Positions 1 through 7,777 of a stretch of 64,000 bases of DNA are shown here, one piece after another; position 1 is the first letter of the stretch; each line of letters opens with the position of its first letter. The notes under the pieces are model-generated. The model was not told the origin of the DNA. It saw nothing but the letters and a program-made list of their open reading frames with translations, and did not search any database. A program made the position numbers and the translations under genes. The stretch covers positions 18,888 to 82,887 of the forward strand of contig CALCWC010000044.1 in the NCBI GenBank assembly GCA_937905985.1, read 5' to 3'. The stretch comes from an uncultured Verrucomicrobiales bacterium (GTDB lineage Bacteria; Verrucomicrobiota; Verrucomicrobiia; Verrucomicrobiales; Akkermansiaceae).

Positions 1-1
1 G

Positions 2-1645
2 GATGACAGGAACAATTACCTACACGGGAAGGAGCCGCTTCTGGTTCTGGTGGAGACTCCCTATCGCAACAAGGAAGAATTGAAAAATACGGACCGCATG
101 CATGTATGTGACGACATTCTGTTAAAGGAAGGACGTATGCTCTTGGATATGCCGGGTCTGGATTCCGGGCAGGCAGACGTATCCAAGCACACAAGGCGCT
201 ACATGTGCCTGCTGGAGGATTGCGATGCCCTGATGTTTGTACAAAGCTCTGTGGCTCCACTGAACGAGAAGGCCCGCGAAAACCTAAAGGCCATCTTGAG
301 CCAGCGCCGCACTGCATCCATCACCATTGTTCAGAATATCATGCTTGCCAAGCCTTGGAGAAACGCTGATGTGAACAACGCGGAACAGGGCAGGCAGCAC
401 AAGCACGCTATAGGTCTGGTTAAAGCCTTCGCAAAGGAGGTGAACCGCGATGGCGGAGAACCGGATACCTTCCTCGTCAATCTAGGCATGGCTTACGATT
501 CCATGTTCGAAGCTCAAGAACGTTTCAACGAGAAATACATCCTGCCAGGCTCCCAGACCGGCGAGGGACGGGTGACATATGAATCCCTCTGGGCTGCATC
601 CCAGGTGAAGTCTCTTGAGGACGCCCTGATTGACCAGCTGGACAAGAACGGAACAAGCAACAGGATTCAGCACTGCAACAGCAGCCTGAAAAACCATTGC
701 CAATATATTGCCAAAGACGTGCTGGGCAGAATCAAGGATACGCTCAGGCAGAAGACGAAAAGAGCCGAGACAATCTGGAAACGCTGGATGGAAATGAGAG
801 ATAAGCTGGATGCCGACCTGAAGGACAGGCAGCTGGTAAAAAGCCCGGCCTCTTTCCGTCTAAATCTTTCTCAAGAGCTGCAGAAGGTTGTTGACAAGTG
901 CGAGAAAGAATATGAAGAGAAGTTCCAAAATCAGGATAGCATACCCGGGAGCGATATAGACAGCTTCTTGGCCACATGCGGTAAACAGATGAGAGACTGT
1001 TGCTGCGACCTGCTGAAAAACGTTACGTTCGATGATATCGACATAGAAGACGCCGATGGCAACAGAATCACCCTGAGGGAAAGTTGTAAAAACACTCTAG
1101 CAGCTATCTTCCAGAAATGGTGCACAGGTGAAGTTTTTCCCGGTGGGGCCGATGAGGCAGAAGGAGATGCATCTGATTATCATCACCTGTATGATAAAAT
1201 TCAGCACCAATACCGCCCGAAGATCAAGTCCAAGATTGAGATGTACCGCTTGAATATTGACTCCTCCAAGTTCCCCAAGCCTTCCCCACCAAAAAAATAC
1301 AAGAATACTAACTTCTTCAACGATTTAACCAAACACTTGGAAATTACCAAGCGTATGGGTGAGGTCACATACGCATACGGGATATGGCAGGATGAACTGG
1401 ATAAAATAATGAAATTTTATGAGAGTGAAACGGCAAAGCTCATTGCCGAGGGATACCTGGATTCTGCACAACTTATCTTCAAGAAAGTCAAGGATGAAGG
1501 ATATGCCAGCCTGCGCCAGCAGATGACCACTTTTATCCGGGAACAAGAAGCGCAAATAACTAGGACTAGGCAAAATATGGACCTCATCGATCGAACGGTC
1601 GCCAGTTTTGACGACGTGTACGATTGGTTGGCAAAAATCAAATAA
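2..1645 (+). CDS. Dynamin-like GTPase, 5'-truncated by window edge
   Basis: The frame is open from base 2, so the true start and the P-loop lie upstream; the in-frame GTG at 50 is probably internal. About 548 residues are visible. Near the visible N-terminus is LLDMPGLDSG, a G3 (DxxG) motif of dynamin/septin-like GTPases, followed by a hydrophobic strand (CDALMFVQSS). The following ~350 residues are mostly charged helix, as expected of a dynamin-type stalk or coiled coil. The next gene, 9 bp downstream, encodes a DUF697-like membrane protein, a pairing known for YcjX/YcjF and other membrane-linked GTPases. Family assignment is moderate; function (membrane remodelling or stress) is inferred. 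Confidence 0.6.
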   Translation, partial: DDRNNYLHGKEPLLVLVETPYRNKEELKNTDRMHVCDDILLKEGRMLLDMPGLDSGQADVSKHTRRYMCLLEDCDALMFVQSSVAPLNEKARENLKAILSQRRTASITIVQNIMLAKPWRNADVNNAEQGRQHKHAIGLVKAFAKEVNRDGGEPDTFLVNLGMAYDSMFEAQERFNEKYILPGSQTGEGRVTYESLWAASQVKSLEDALIDQLDKNGTSNRIQHCNSSLKNHCQYIAKDVLGRIKDTLRQKTKRAETIWKRWMEMRDKLDADLKDRQLVKSPASFRLNLSQELQKVVDKCEKEYEEKFQNQDSIPGSDIDSFLATCGKQMRDCCCDLLKNVTFDDIDIEDADGNRITLRESCKNTLAAIFQKWCTGEVFPGGADEAEGDASDYHHLYDKIQHQYRPKIKSKIEMYRLNIDSSKFPKPSPPKKYKNTNFFNDLTKHLEITKRMGEVTYAYGIWQDELDKIMKFYESETAKLIAEGYLDSAQLIFKKVKDEGYASLRQQMTTFIREQEAQITRTRQNMDLIDRTVASFDDVYDWLAKIK

Positions 1646-1654
1646 TTCAAAGGT

Positions 1655-2635
1655 ATGAAAAATTTCGTGATATGGGGAGCGCTTATCCTCATTGCATATT
1701 TTGGAGCGGATATCATTGAGAAGGGGCATGCGTTAAATAACGCGACACCGTGGCCCGTTCTGGGCTGGATGCTGTGGATTGCGCTGCTCCTTTTCGTGTG
1801 GCATTGGTTGCTTCATCCCATCTTCAGCTTCATCGCTCTCAAAAATACCGCGAACTGCACTAGCAAGGACAAGCTGAAGGCCGTGCAAAGATATCTCAAG
1901 CATCTTCCGAAGGGTGATGCCTTGCGCGCACAGTGGACCCCCAAATGCCAAAACGCCCTTGTCGGAAATAACAAGCAGGAGCAGCTGGATTTTCTGGTTC
2001 GTTTCTCAGAAGTGGACCCCCGCTCCCGGATTGCTTCTGAAACAATCAAGAAATACAGTCTAGGAGCCAGCGTGGCTGTCGTGTTCAGTCGCAACAATAT
2101 GGTGGATGGTATCATCATGCTGGTCACGCAAGGCAAACTGGTGGTGGAACTGGCTAGATTGGCAGGCTACAAACCCTCCCCCGTGTTCAACTCACTGTGC
2201 TTTTCCTGGATTTTGGCGAACTCCGTCCTCAACGCCCTCTTTGTCCAGAATGCTTCTGGAGCTGCGGGAGATATGGCAGCAACAGCAATTGGCGAAATGA
2301 TGATGAGCCCCGAGGAAATTGGCGCTGATTTTGCGGGGACGAAATTATGTGCATTCACCATCTCAACGCTGTTGGAGGCTCTTGTCGCAGCATCTACGGT
2401 GTATGTTACAGGGCACATCTTCCTGCGCAAACTTCAATTGGAACACGCTCCCAAAGAGGAAGGCAGACTGCATGAACTCATCGGCTTGCGCCGCCAAGCA
2501 CGTAAAGAGCTCGGGGTGGAAATCCTCAAATCTATTCCCAATCTTGTAAAAGCCGCTAAAAATAAAATTTTGCAAGCAATTTTGGGAAATGACGAGTCTG
2601 CCGATGAGAATAACGCAGCAGACACCGCATTATAA
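1655..2635 (+). CDS. DUF697-like membrane protein, partner of the GTPase
   Basis: 326 residues. Two hydrophobic segments sit at the N-terminus (about residues 4-22 and 30-52), then a soluble stretch, then a region resembling DUF697 (DGIIMLVTQGKLVVELARLA), followed by further hydrophobic helices around 175-260 and a basic tail. DUF697 proteins commonly occur beside dynamin/Era-type GTPases and anchor them to the membrane. The ATG lies 9 bp after the GTPase stop with AAAGG upstream, so the two are probably co-translated. No enzymatic motif is visible. Confidence 0.5.
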   Translation: MKNFVIWGALILIAYFGADIIEKGHALNNATPWPVLGWMLWIALLLFVWHWLLHPIFSFIALKNTANCTSKDKLKAVQRYLKHLPKGDALRAQWTPKCQNALVGNNKQEQLDFLVRFSEVDPRSRIASETIKKYSLGASVAVVFSRNNMVDGIIMLVTQGKLVVELARLAGYKPSPVFNSLCFSWILANSVLNALFVQNASGAAGDMAATAIGEMMMSPEEIGADFAGTKLCAFTISTLLEALVAASTVYVTGHIFLRKLQLEHAPKEEGRLHELIGLRRQARKELGVEILKSIPNLVKAAKNKILQAILGNDESADENNAADTAL

Positions 2636-2708
2636 CCAATCTTCATATTCCTTCACGGGCCTATATGGCTCATTTCAAAACAGTACTAACAACAATACAA
2701 CAATAGCA

Positions 2709-3116
2709 ATGAGTAATTATCAAAACACATCGCAACACTACGGTGCCCCCCAGGGCAACTCATCCCAGCACTACGGAAACGGGCAGGGCAGCTCATCCCA
2801 GTATTACGGTGCCCCCCAGGGCAGCGCTCCCGCACCGATACGCCGCAACGAGGCGACCGCTTCGGCGCCAAACGGAACGCCCTCCGAAAACACTAGAAAG
2901 GCAAGGTGGGTCTACGTCCTTTTGGCTCTACTCCTGGGCGGTTTCGGCATTCACAATTTCTATGCGGGCTACCACAAGAAGGGAGCCATCCAGCTGGGGG
3001 TGACTCTTGTGGGAGGCGCCTTGACTGGCGGCATAGCCGGTATAGCCATGTGCTTGTGGGCCGTGTATGAAGCGTTTGTTGTGCAAATCGACGCCAAAGG
3101 TCTTCCTTTTGTATAA
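2709..3116 (+). CDS. TM2-domain membrane protein
   Basis: 135 residues from ATG 2709, chosen because the longer frame from 2589 would overlap the upstream gene. The first ~55 residues are Gln/Ser/Tyr-rich low complexity with a repeated QHYGAPQG-like unit. The C-terminal half is a TM2 domain: two hydrophobic helices around a GGFGIHNFYAGYHKKG core, the classic TM2 signature. TM2 proteins are small membrane proteins of poorly defined role. It lies 73 bp after the DUF697-like gene and is probably in the same operon. Confidence 0.7.
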   Translation: MSNYQNTSQHYGAPQGNSSQHYGNGQGSSSQYYGAPQGSAPAPIRRNEATASAPNGTPSENTRKARWVYVLLALLLGGFGIHNFYAGYHKKGAIQLGVTLVGGALTGGIAGIAMCLWAVYEAFVVQIDAKGLPFV

Positions 3117-3156
3117 CACAGCATATGGAATAAAATAAGCTAGGATTTGAAGTCTT

Positions 3157-3336
3157 ATGGGCGAAAGTATATCGAACATGTGGTCAATGTCGCCAATCAT
3201 AGCGATTGGATCGATTATCATGTTTGCTGCCTTCATTGGTAATTGGAGTGGACGGGTGAAAAAGATAGGTATGGCAGTTGGAGCCATTTTGATTATCATC
3301 GGCTTTTTCTCGTTCATAAGCTCTTGTGCTGCGTAG
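3157..3336 (+). CDS. Small two-helix membrane protein (59 aa)
   Basis: A short frame begins at ATG 3157 with AGGAT about 10 nt upstream and ends at TAG 3334-3336. It encodes two hydrophobic helices (PIIAIGSIIMFAAFIGNW and GMAVGAILIIIGFFSFIS) joined by a short basic loop (SGRVKK). It follows the TM2 gene by 40 bp in the same direction. No family recognised. The hydrophobic pattern, ribosome-binding site and operon position support a real gene; it could be a small accessory membrane subunit. Confidence 0.5.
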   Translation: MGESISNMWSMSPIIAIGSIIMFAAFIGNWSGRVKKIGMAVGAILIIIGFFSFISSCAA

Positions 3337-3541
3337 ATTTGTCACGCATCGAGCAAAGTACAAGTCGTAACAAATCGATGCAGGGCGAACTTTGGCTTAG
3401 CATGCACATAGGTATGATATCGCTGTGTCATGAACTCCATGGCACAACGATGTCGCCCATCCGAATCGGCTGTTCCCTGGCCGCTGGGGTGAGATAGAAG
3501 TTGACACAGGAACAAACTTGGGCTTCAATAGAAGCTTGATT

Positions 3542-3970
3542 ATGAAAGCGATTGCATTCTTGGCTTTGACGGCGGCGCTGTGCGGCGGGGCGTGGGCGCA
3601 GCAGGGGAGCGCGTACACCACGCCCGGCGGCACCAGGCACTACAACGGGCCAAACGGCTACCACGGCTCATCCTACACCACGCCGGGCGGTACCACGCAC
3701 TATAGCGACAACCGTGGAACGAGCGGAACCTCCTACACCACACCGGGCGGCACCACCCACTACTCCGACAACAAGGGCACGCGCGGCACCTCCTACACCA
3801 CGCCGGGCGGCACCACCCACTACACGGACAACAAGGGCCGCAGCGTCACCTCCTACACCACGCCCGGCGGCACCACGCACTACCGCGACAACCAGGGCCG
3901 CACGGGAACGTCCTACACCACGCCGGGCGGCACCACCCACTACAGCGGGAACTTCTTTGACAAGAAGTAG
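3542..3970 (+). CDS. Secreted tandem-repeat protein
   Basis: 142 residues from ATG 3542, preferred over 3518 because it starts a clean signal peptide (MKAIAFLALTAALCGGAWA, cleavage before QQ). The mature part is six copies of a 20-residue unit beginning YTTPGGTTHY followed by Ser/Asp/Asn/Gly-rich residues. It is predicted to be exported. The regular Tyr/Thr/Gly pattern suggests an extended or beta-rich surface or periplasmic protein. No known domain recognised; no function assigned. Confidence 0.65.
   Translation: MKAIAFLALTAALCGGAWAQQGSAYTTPGGTRHYNGPNGYHGSSYTTPGGTTHYSDNRGTSGTSYTTPGGTTHYSDNKGTRGTSYTTPGGTTHYTDNKGRSVTSYTTPGGTTHYRDNQGRTGTSYTTPGGTTHYSGNFFDKK
3614..3949 (+). repeat. 60-bp in-frame tandem repeat, six units
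   Basis: Units start at 3614, 3674, 3734, 3794, 3854 and 3914 (last partial) with exact 60-bp periodicity. The YTTPGGTTHY part is nearly invariant while the other ten codons drift. Such repeats can change copy number by slippage or recombination. Confidence 0.9.
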
Positions 3971-3978
3971 CCCGCGGG

Positions 3979-4374
3979 TTACGGCAGGCGCTTTTCCTCC
4001 GTATCCTGCGGGGCAGGGGTGCAGTTGCGCATGGGGCGCTCCTGCCCTGCGGGTTGGGATTCCTCCTCCGCACCCGGCAGGTTGTCTGTGCGGCGGTAGA
4101 CGGCGGCGGTGATGAGGGAAACCGCGATGGCCAGCACGCCGATGTCGTCCAGCCAGCCGACGATGGGAATGATGTCCGAGAGGATATCCGCGGGCCACAC
4201 GGCGTAGATCAGGGCGAGCAGGGCAATGATGATGTTGCGCGGGGTGACCAGCTTGCCCTTCATGTGCTGGGCTGCGGCACCGGCGCGCTCGCCGGCGGGC
4301 TTGCCGTGGAAGAGGCGCACCACCAGCTCCGGCAGCGCCAGCAGGCATCCTCCCTTGTCAGGTGTTGGGTTCAT
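3979..4374 (-). CDS. DUF1232 (YkvA-like) membrane protein
   Basis: 131 residues from ATG at 4374, chosen because the upstream extension has no hydrophobic or conserved content. A DUF1232 core is present: two hydrophobic stretches around WPADILSDIIPIVGWLDDIG, whose PxDxxPD/GxxDD pattern is the family hallmark. The Asp/Glu-rich tail (PGAEEESQ) is probably cytoplasmic. Role of DUF1232 unknown. Convergent with the repeat-protein gene, 8 bp apart. Confidence 0.7.
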   Translation of the reverse strand: MNPTPDKGGCLLALPELVVRLFHGKPAGERAGAAAQHMKGKLVTPRNIIIALLALIYAVWPADILSDIIPIVGWLDDIGVLAIAVSLITAAVYRRTDNLPGAEEESQPAGQERPMRNCTPAPQDTEEKRLP

Positions 4375-4544
4375 ACCGCCATATATACACCCACGGCGCC
4401 AAATGGCAACACCAATCCGCGGCTGCCGTGTCATGCCCCTGCATTTTTGATGCACACATTGCTCATTGAACATGCCCCTCAAATCTGCTACACTGGCTGC
4501 AGCAGAAAAAATCGTCAATCGTAAATCGTAAATTGTAAATCCCC

Positions 4545-5105
4545 ATGAATCCCACGCATCCCATAGAAACGCACGGACGCCCGATCATCCTCATCGGGCT
4601 CATGGGGTGCGGCAAGACCACCATCGGCAAGCTGGTGAGCAAGCGCACGGGCATGCCCCTGCTGGATATGGATGCCCTCATTGAGGAGCAGGTGGGCATG
4701 AAGATTTCGCAAATCTTCGCAGAGCAGGGGGAGGCGCATTTCCGCATGCTGGAAACCGCGCTGTTGCGCTATCTGGCGGAGCATCCGCAAACGCCCCCGC
4801 CCATCATCTCCACCGGCGGCGGCGTGGTCGTGCGCCCGGAGAACCGCCAGCTGCTGCGCGACCTGGGCTTTGTGGTGTGGCTCAATGTCTCCCCGCGCAG
4901 CCTGCTGCACCGCAATATCCGCTCCTCCAACCGCCCCCTGCTGCAGACGGAGAATCCCGCAGACACCATCTACCGCCTGTGGGCGGAGCGCGGCCCGCTC
5001 TACAAGGAAACCGCCCACCGTATCCTCAATACTTCCCGAACCGAGGTTGGCGAGGTCTGCCGCCGCGTCTGCGCCTTGGCAGAACGCTTTTTCGCGCACC
5101 GCTAG
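4545..5105 (+). CDS. aroK: Shikimate kinase
   Basis: 186 residues; phosphorylates shikimate at the 3-hydroxyl with ATP in the chorismate pathway, in the cytoplasm. Walker A is GLMGCGKTT (about residues 16-24), followed by the substrate-binding DMDALIEE, the ISTGGGVV substrate loop and a lid arginine in SSNRPLL. Length is typical of AroK/AroL. The A/T-rich leader 4505-4544 probably contains its promoter. It is convergent with the PDZ gene downstream. Confidence 0.93.
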   Translation: MNPTHPIETHGRPIILIGLMGCGKTTIGKLVSKRTGMPLLDMDALIEEQVGMKISQIFAEQGEAHFRMLETALLRYLAEHPQTPPPIISTGGGVVVRPENRQLLRDLGFVVWLNVSPRSLLHRNIRSSNRPLLQTENPADTIYRLWAERGPLYKETAHRILNTSRTEVGEVCRRVCALAERFFAHR

Positions 5106-5117
5106 CGCCGCCGCTTC

Positions 5118-5927
5118 TCAGTGCAGCGACTTCAAGCGCTGCAGGAACGGCGCGGGTATGGCGGCGCGTTGCTCCGGGGTGTCTATGTTGCTGTGGTAGA
5201 GCACGCGGCCTTCGCAGTCGAATATCTCCACCATCAGCAGGTTGTTGGCCCCGCGCAGCATGACGGAGCCGGCATTGTCTCGCAACCTGACAATGATTTC
5301 TCCCGCGCGGCCCTGCACCGTATCGCGCCCGTTTTCCTCATTCACCTCGCATGCGTGGTCGCGTATCGCCTGCATGATGTCCGTGAGCTTGGCGGTGTCG
5401 ATTTCATTCGGCAGCAGGGCCAGCTGCTCGCATACCGCGTTGTGCAGTTCGCGGATACGCTCCTGATTCTGCGGGGTGAGGTTCAGCGGGCGCGGCACGC
5501 GGTCGCCGCCCACGGCGGTTTCCAGGCTGCTTTGGGTCTTGGCCGCGGGGCAGGGGGACAGCATGAGGCGGACGTTGGTGACCTGCAGGTGCCCGCGGCG
5601 CATGAATTCCACGCGCACGGTTTCCATGGCGGCGTGCTTGGAGAGCAGGGTGGCCAGCTGCGCCTTGTTGTGCACGGGCTTGCCGTCCAGCATCACAATC
5701 ACGTCTCCCGCCTCCACGCCCGCGCGTTCCGCCGCGCCGCCGGGCAGCAGGGAGAGCACGCGCACGCCCCGCTCAATCGCCGCGGGGTGCGCGGCGTCCG
5801 GCACCACGTCCTCTCCCACCAGCCCCAGCACACTGTGGTGGGACACCGCCGCCTGCGCCCATCCTGTTATCAGCAGGAGGAAGGCTGGCAAGCTGGCGAG
5901 CAGGCGTTTCATTGGGGCGGTCTCCAT
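5118..5927 (-). CDS. Exported PDZ-domain protein
   Basis: About 269 residues. The ATG at 5927 overlaps the upstream gene's TGA (TGATG), suggesting translational coupling; ATG 5912 gives an even cleaner signal peptide (MKRLLASLPAFLLLITGWAQA). Residues ~50-125 form a PDZ domain (GVRVLSLLPGGAAERAGVEA, then GDVIVMLDGKPVHN). The remainder has no recognised catalytic motif, so this is not an intact Deg/HtrA or C-terminal processing protease. Likely a periplasmic adaptor or binding protein working with the single-pass protein encoded upstream. Confidence 0.65.
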   Translation of the reverse strand: METAPMKRLLASLPAFLLLITGWAQAAVSHHSVLGLVGEDVVPDAAHPAAIERGVRVLSLLPGGAAERAGVEAGDVIVMLDGKPVHNKAQLATLLSKHAAMETVRVEFMRRGHLQVTNVRLMLSPCPAAKTQSSLETAVGGDRVPRPLNLTPQNQERIRELHNAVCEQLALLPNEIDTAKLTDIMQAIRDHACEVNEENGRDTVQGRAGEIIVRLRDNAGSVMLRGANNLLMVEIFDCEGRVLYHSNIDTPEQRAAIPAPFLQRLKSLH

Positions 5928-6457
5928 CAAAGAATGTCTTCCGGCACCGTCACGCTGATGGTGGAGGGGACGCGCACGGTGTAGGTGGCTCCGTTCTCGT
6001 CATCGCTCAGCACAAAGGTGTCCTCGTAAATCACATCGTAGGTGCGGGTGGGCAGGCCATCCTCGCTCCAGTTCACGCGCTGGTTGTCATGCGTGTCAAT
6101 CACGCTGCGGCTCACCTGGCCCTCCGGCGCATTCCCTGCCACGGCCGTGTTGATGGCGCAAATGCCGCCAGCAATGCAGCACCCCGCCACCACCGCCGCC
6201 GCATGGTGCAGCCAGCGCTTCCCCGCGAAGCCGCGGATGCGCTTGTCCGCCGCCGCCATATACATGGCCACTCCCATGCGCCCCAGTGCCCCCAGCGGCA
6301 CGGGGGCGGGTGTCAGCCGCCGCAGCTGCGCCTCCGTGCGCTGCAGCTCTGCCTCTTCCGCAGACGCTGTACACATTGCTGCCAGCAGGCGCTTTTCCAG
6401 CGCCTGCGGCAGCAATGCGGCTTTCATGCCGTTCAGTTCTGTGTGTGCTGCTTTCAT
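5927..6457 (-). CDS. Single-pass membrane protein of unknown function
   Basis: 176 residues from ATG 6457. The N-terminal ~85 residues are Ala/Glu-rich helix, followed by one membrane helix (HHAAAVVAGCCIAGGICAI), then an acidic C-terminal domain that would face the periplasm. This layout resembles anti-sigma or divisome-type bitopic proteins, but no zinc-binding anti-sigma motif is present and no sigma factor is adjacent. It precedes and overlaps the PDZ gene; the two probably form an operon. Confidence 0.5.
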   Translation of the reverse strand: MKAAHTELNGMKAALLPQALEKRLLAAMCTASAEEAELQRTEAQLRRLTPAPVPLGALGRMGVAMYMAAADKRIRGFAGKRWLHHAAAVVAGCCIAGGICAINTAVAGNAPEGQVSRSVIDTHDNQRVNWSEDGLPTRTYDVIYEDTFVLSDDENGATYTVRVPSTISVTVPEDIL

Positions 6458-6551
6458 GTGCTTCTCATACACATAGGCGCATGAACGGCATGGTATTATT
6501 TAGTTTTGTGCCTGTTTTCTTTCAAGCGTTTCACCAATGGCAAATCGCAAA

Positions 6552-7559
6552 TCACCCCATTGCCTCTCGTATGAGTTTGGCACATTCCTCCTGCCCCGTT
6601 TCCTCCGCCGCTTCCAGCGGCGTTTCATCGATTTCGTCCTCCAAATCCGGAGCCGCTCCGTAGTGCAGCAGCTGGCGCACGCATTCCGCGTGGCCGGCCG
6701 ATGCGGCGCAAGTCAACGGCGTCATTCCCTCGCTTTCATCGTCCACCTCGAACCAGCATTCGGGGTCCGGGGCATCCATGCGCCCCTCGTCCCCGTCCGG
6801 GCTGAACCCCAGGTCGCCCAGCAGGTACTCCAGGCACGCCCGGCTGTCCTTCCATGCCGCCATGCGGACGAGATAGGCCCAGAACCGCCCGTCCCCCGGT
6901 TTGGAGTGGGACAAGAGGGGGCACAGCAGCTTGAGCATCCCGGCGTTGTCGGCTATGCAGGCGTTGCTTGCGGCCCGCTGCAGTTTTGCCTGTGAATATT
7001 TGTGGGTGGAAACAAGCTCCTGCACGGCGGCGGTGTCGCCGTTCGCCACGGCTTGGAAAAGCGGATCCTTGCGGCCCGCTTGGCCACCGGCCCTCTGGAG
7101 CAGCCGGGTGCATTCCCTGGAGCCCGCGGCTTCGGCGGCATCCAGTGCCGTGCAGCCCTGCGCGTCCACCGCGTTGACATCCGCCCCCGCCTGGAGCAGG
7201 AGTTTCACCATCTCCGCATGGTTGCCCAGCGCCGCATTCATCAGCAGGGTTTCCCCCTCGCGGGTGGCGGCGTTCACATCCGCGCCTGCCTCCGCCAGCA
7301 GGCGCACGCCCTCCGTGTTGAAGGCCGTGCATGCGCGGTAGAGCGGCGTGCATCCATCGGCGTCGGCATGGTTCACATCCGCCCCCGCGGCAATCAACAG
7401 CCGCAGCAGATCCAGGCACGACTCACACCCCGCCGCGCGCGACAGCAGGGTTTCCCCGTCCTCATACGCCTCGTCCACCATGGTGATGCCGTGCCTCTCC
7501 GCCAGGATTTTGACGGCTTCATGGCGCTCGCGTTCGCTCGACCTGTGTGGTTTGCTCAT
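6552..7559 (-). CDS. Ankyrin-repeat protein
   Basis: 335 residues from ATG 7559. At least seven ankyrin repeats are visible: GETLLSRAA, LLIAAGADVNHADADGCTPL, LLAEAGADVNAATREGETLL, LLLQAGADVNAVDAQGCTAL, a degenerate middle block, then EGMTPLTCAASAGHAECVRQ and DETPLEAAEETGQEECAKLI. No signal peptide or enzymatic domain. Ankyrin proteins mediate protein binding; the partner is unknown. The longer frame from 7598 adds 13 Cys-rich residues and is unlikely. Divergent from the AT-rich acyltransferase gene. Confidence 0.8.
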   Translation of the reverse strand: MSKPHRSSERERHEAVKILAERHGITMVDEAYEDGETLLSRAAGCESCLDLLRLLIAAGADVNHADADGCTPLYRACTAFNTEGVRLLAEAGADVNAATREGETLLMNAALGNHAEMVKLLLQAGADVNAVDAQGCTALDAAEAAGSRECTRLLQRAGGQAGRKDPLFQAVANGDTAAVQELVSTHKYSQAKLQRAASNACIADNAGMLKLLCPLLSHSKPGDGRFWAYLVRMAAWKDSRACLEYLLGDLGFSPDGDEGRMDAPDPECWFEVDDESEGMTPLTCAASAGHAECVRQLLHYGAAPDLEDEIDETPLEAAEETGQEECAKLIREAMG

Positions 7560-7707
7560 AACAATGTTCTTTATACAGCACATCCAACACCTATACAACT
7601 TTTTTCTGCTGATATAAGCAGGTCAAACTCTATCCTTCAAAATTCGTATTTGTGCATTCTCTATTCGCTTGTAAGCTGACTTTGTGTTGATTAGGCGTAT
7701 TTCCGGC

Positions 7708-7726
7708 GTAATACAAATTGTATTAC
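7708..7726. promoter_or_regulatory. Perfect palindrome upstream of acyltransferase gene
   Basis: GTAATACAAATTGTATTAC, a 9-bp inverted repeat around one central base. It lies 14 bp upstream of the predicted -35 of the next gene and may be an operator for it or for the divergent ankyrin gene. Confidence 0.4.
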
Positions 7727-7739
7727 AATCTAATAATTA

Positions 7740-7768
7740 TTGAATCTGACTATGCGTCATGCTAGAAT
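7740..7768 (+). promoter_or_regulatory. Predicted sigma-70-type promoter, near-leaderless
   Basis: TTGAAT (7740-7745), 17-bp spacer, TAGAAT (7763-7768). Transcription would start near 7775, only about 3 nt before the ATG at 7778, so the mRNA would be essentially leaderless. Confidence 0.5.
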
Positions 7769-7777
7769 TTCTCAATT

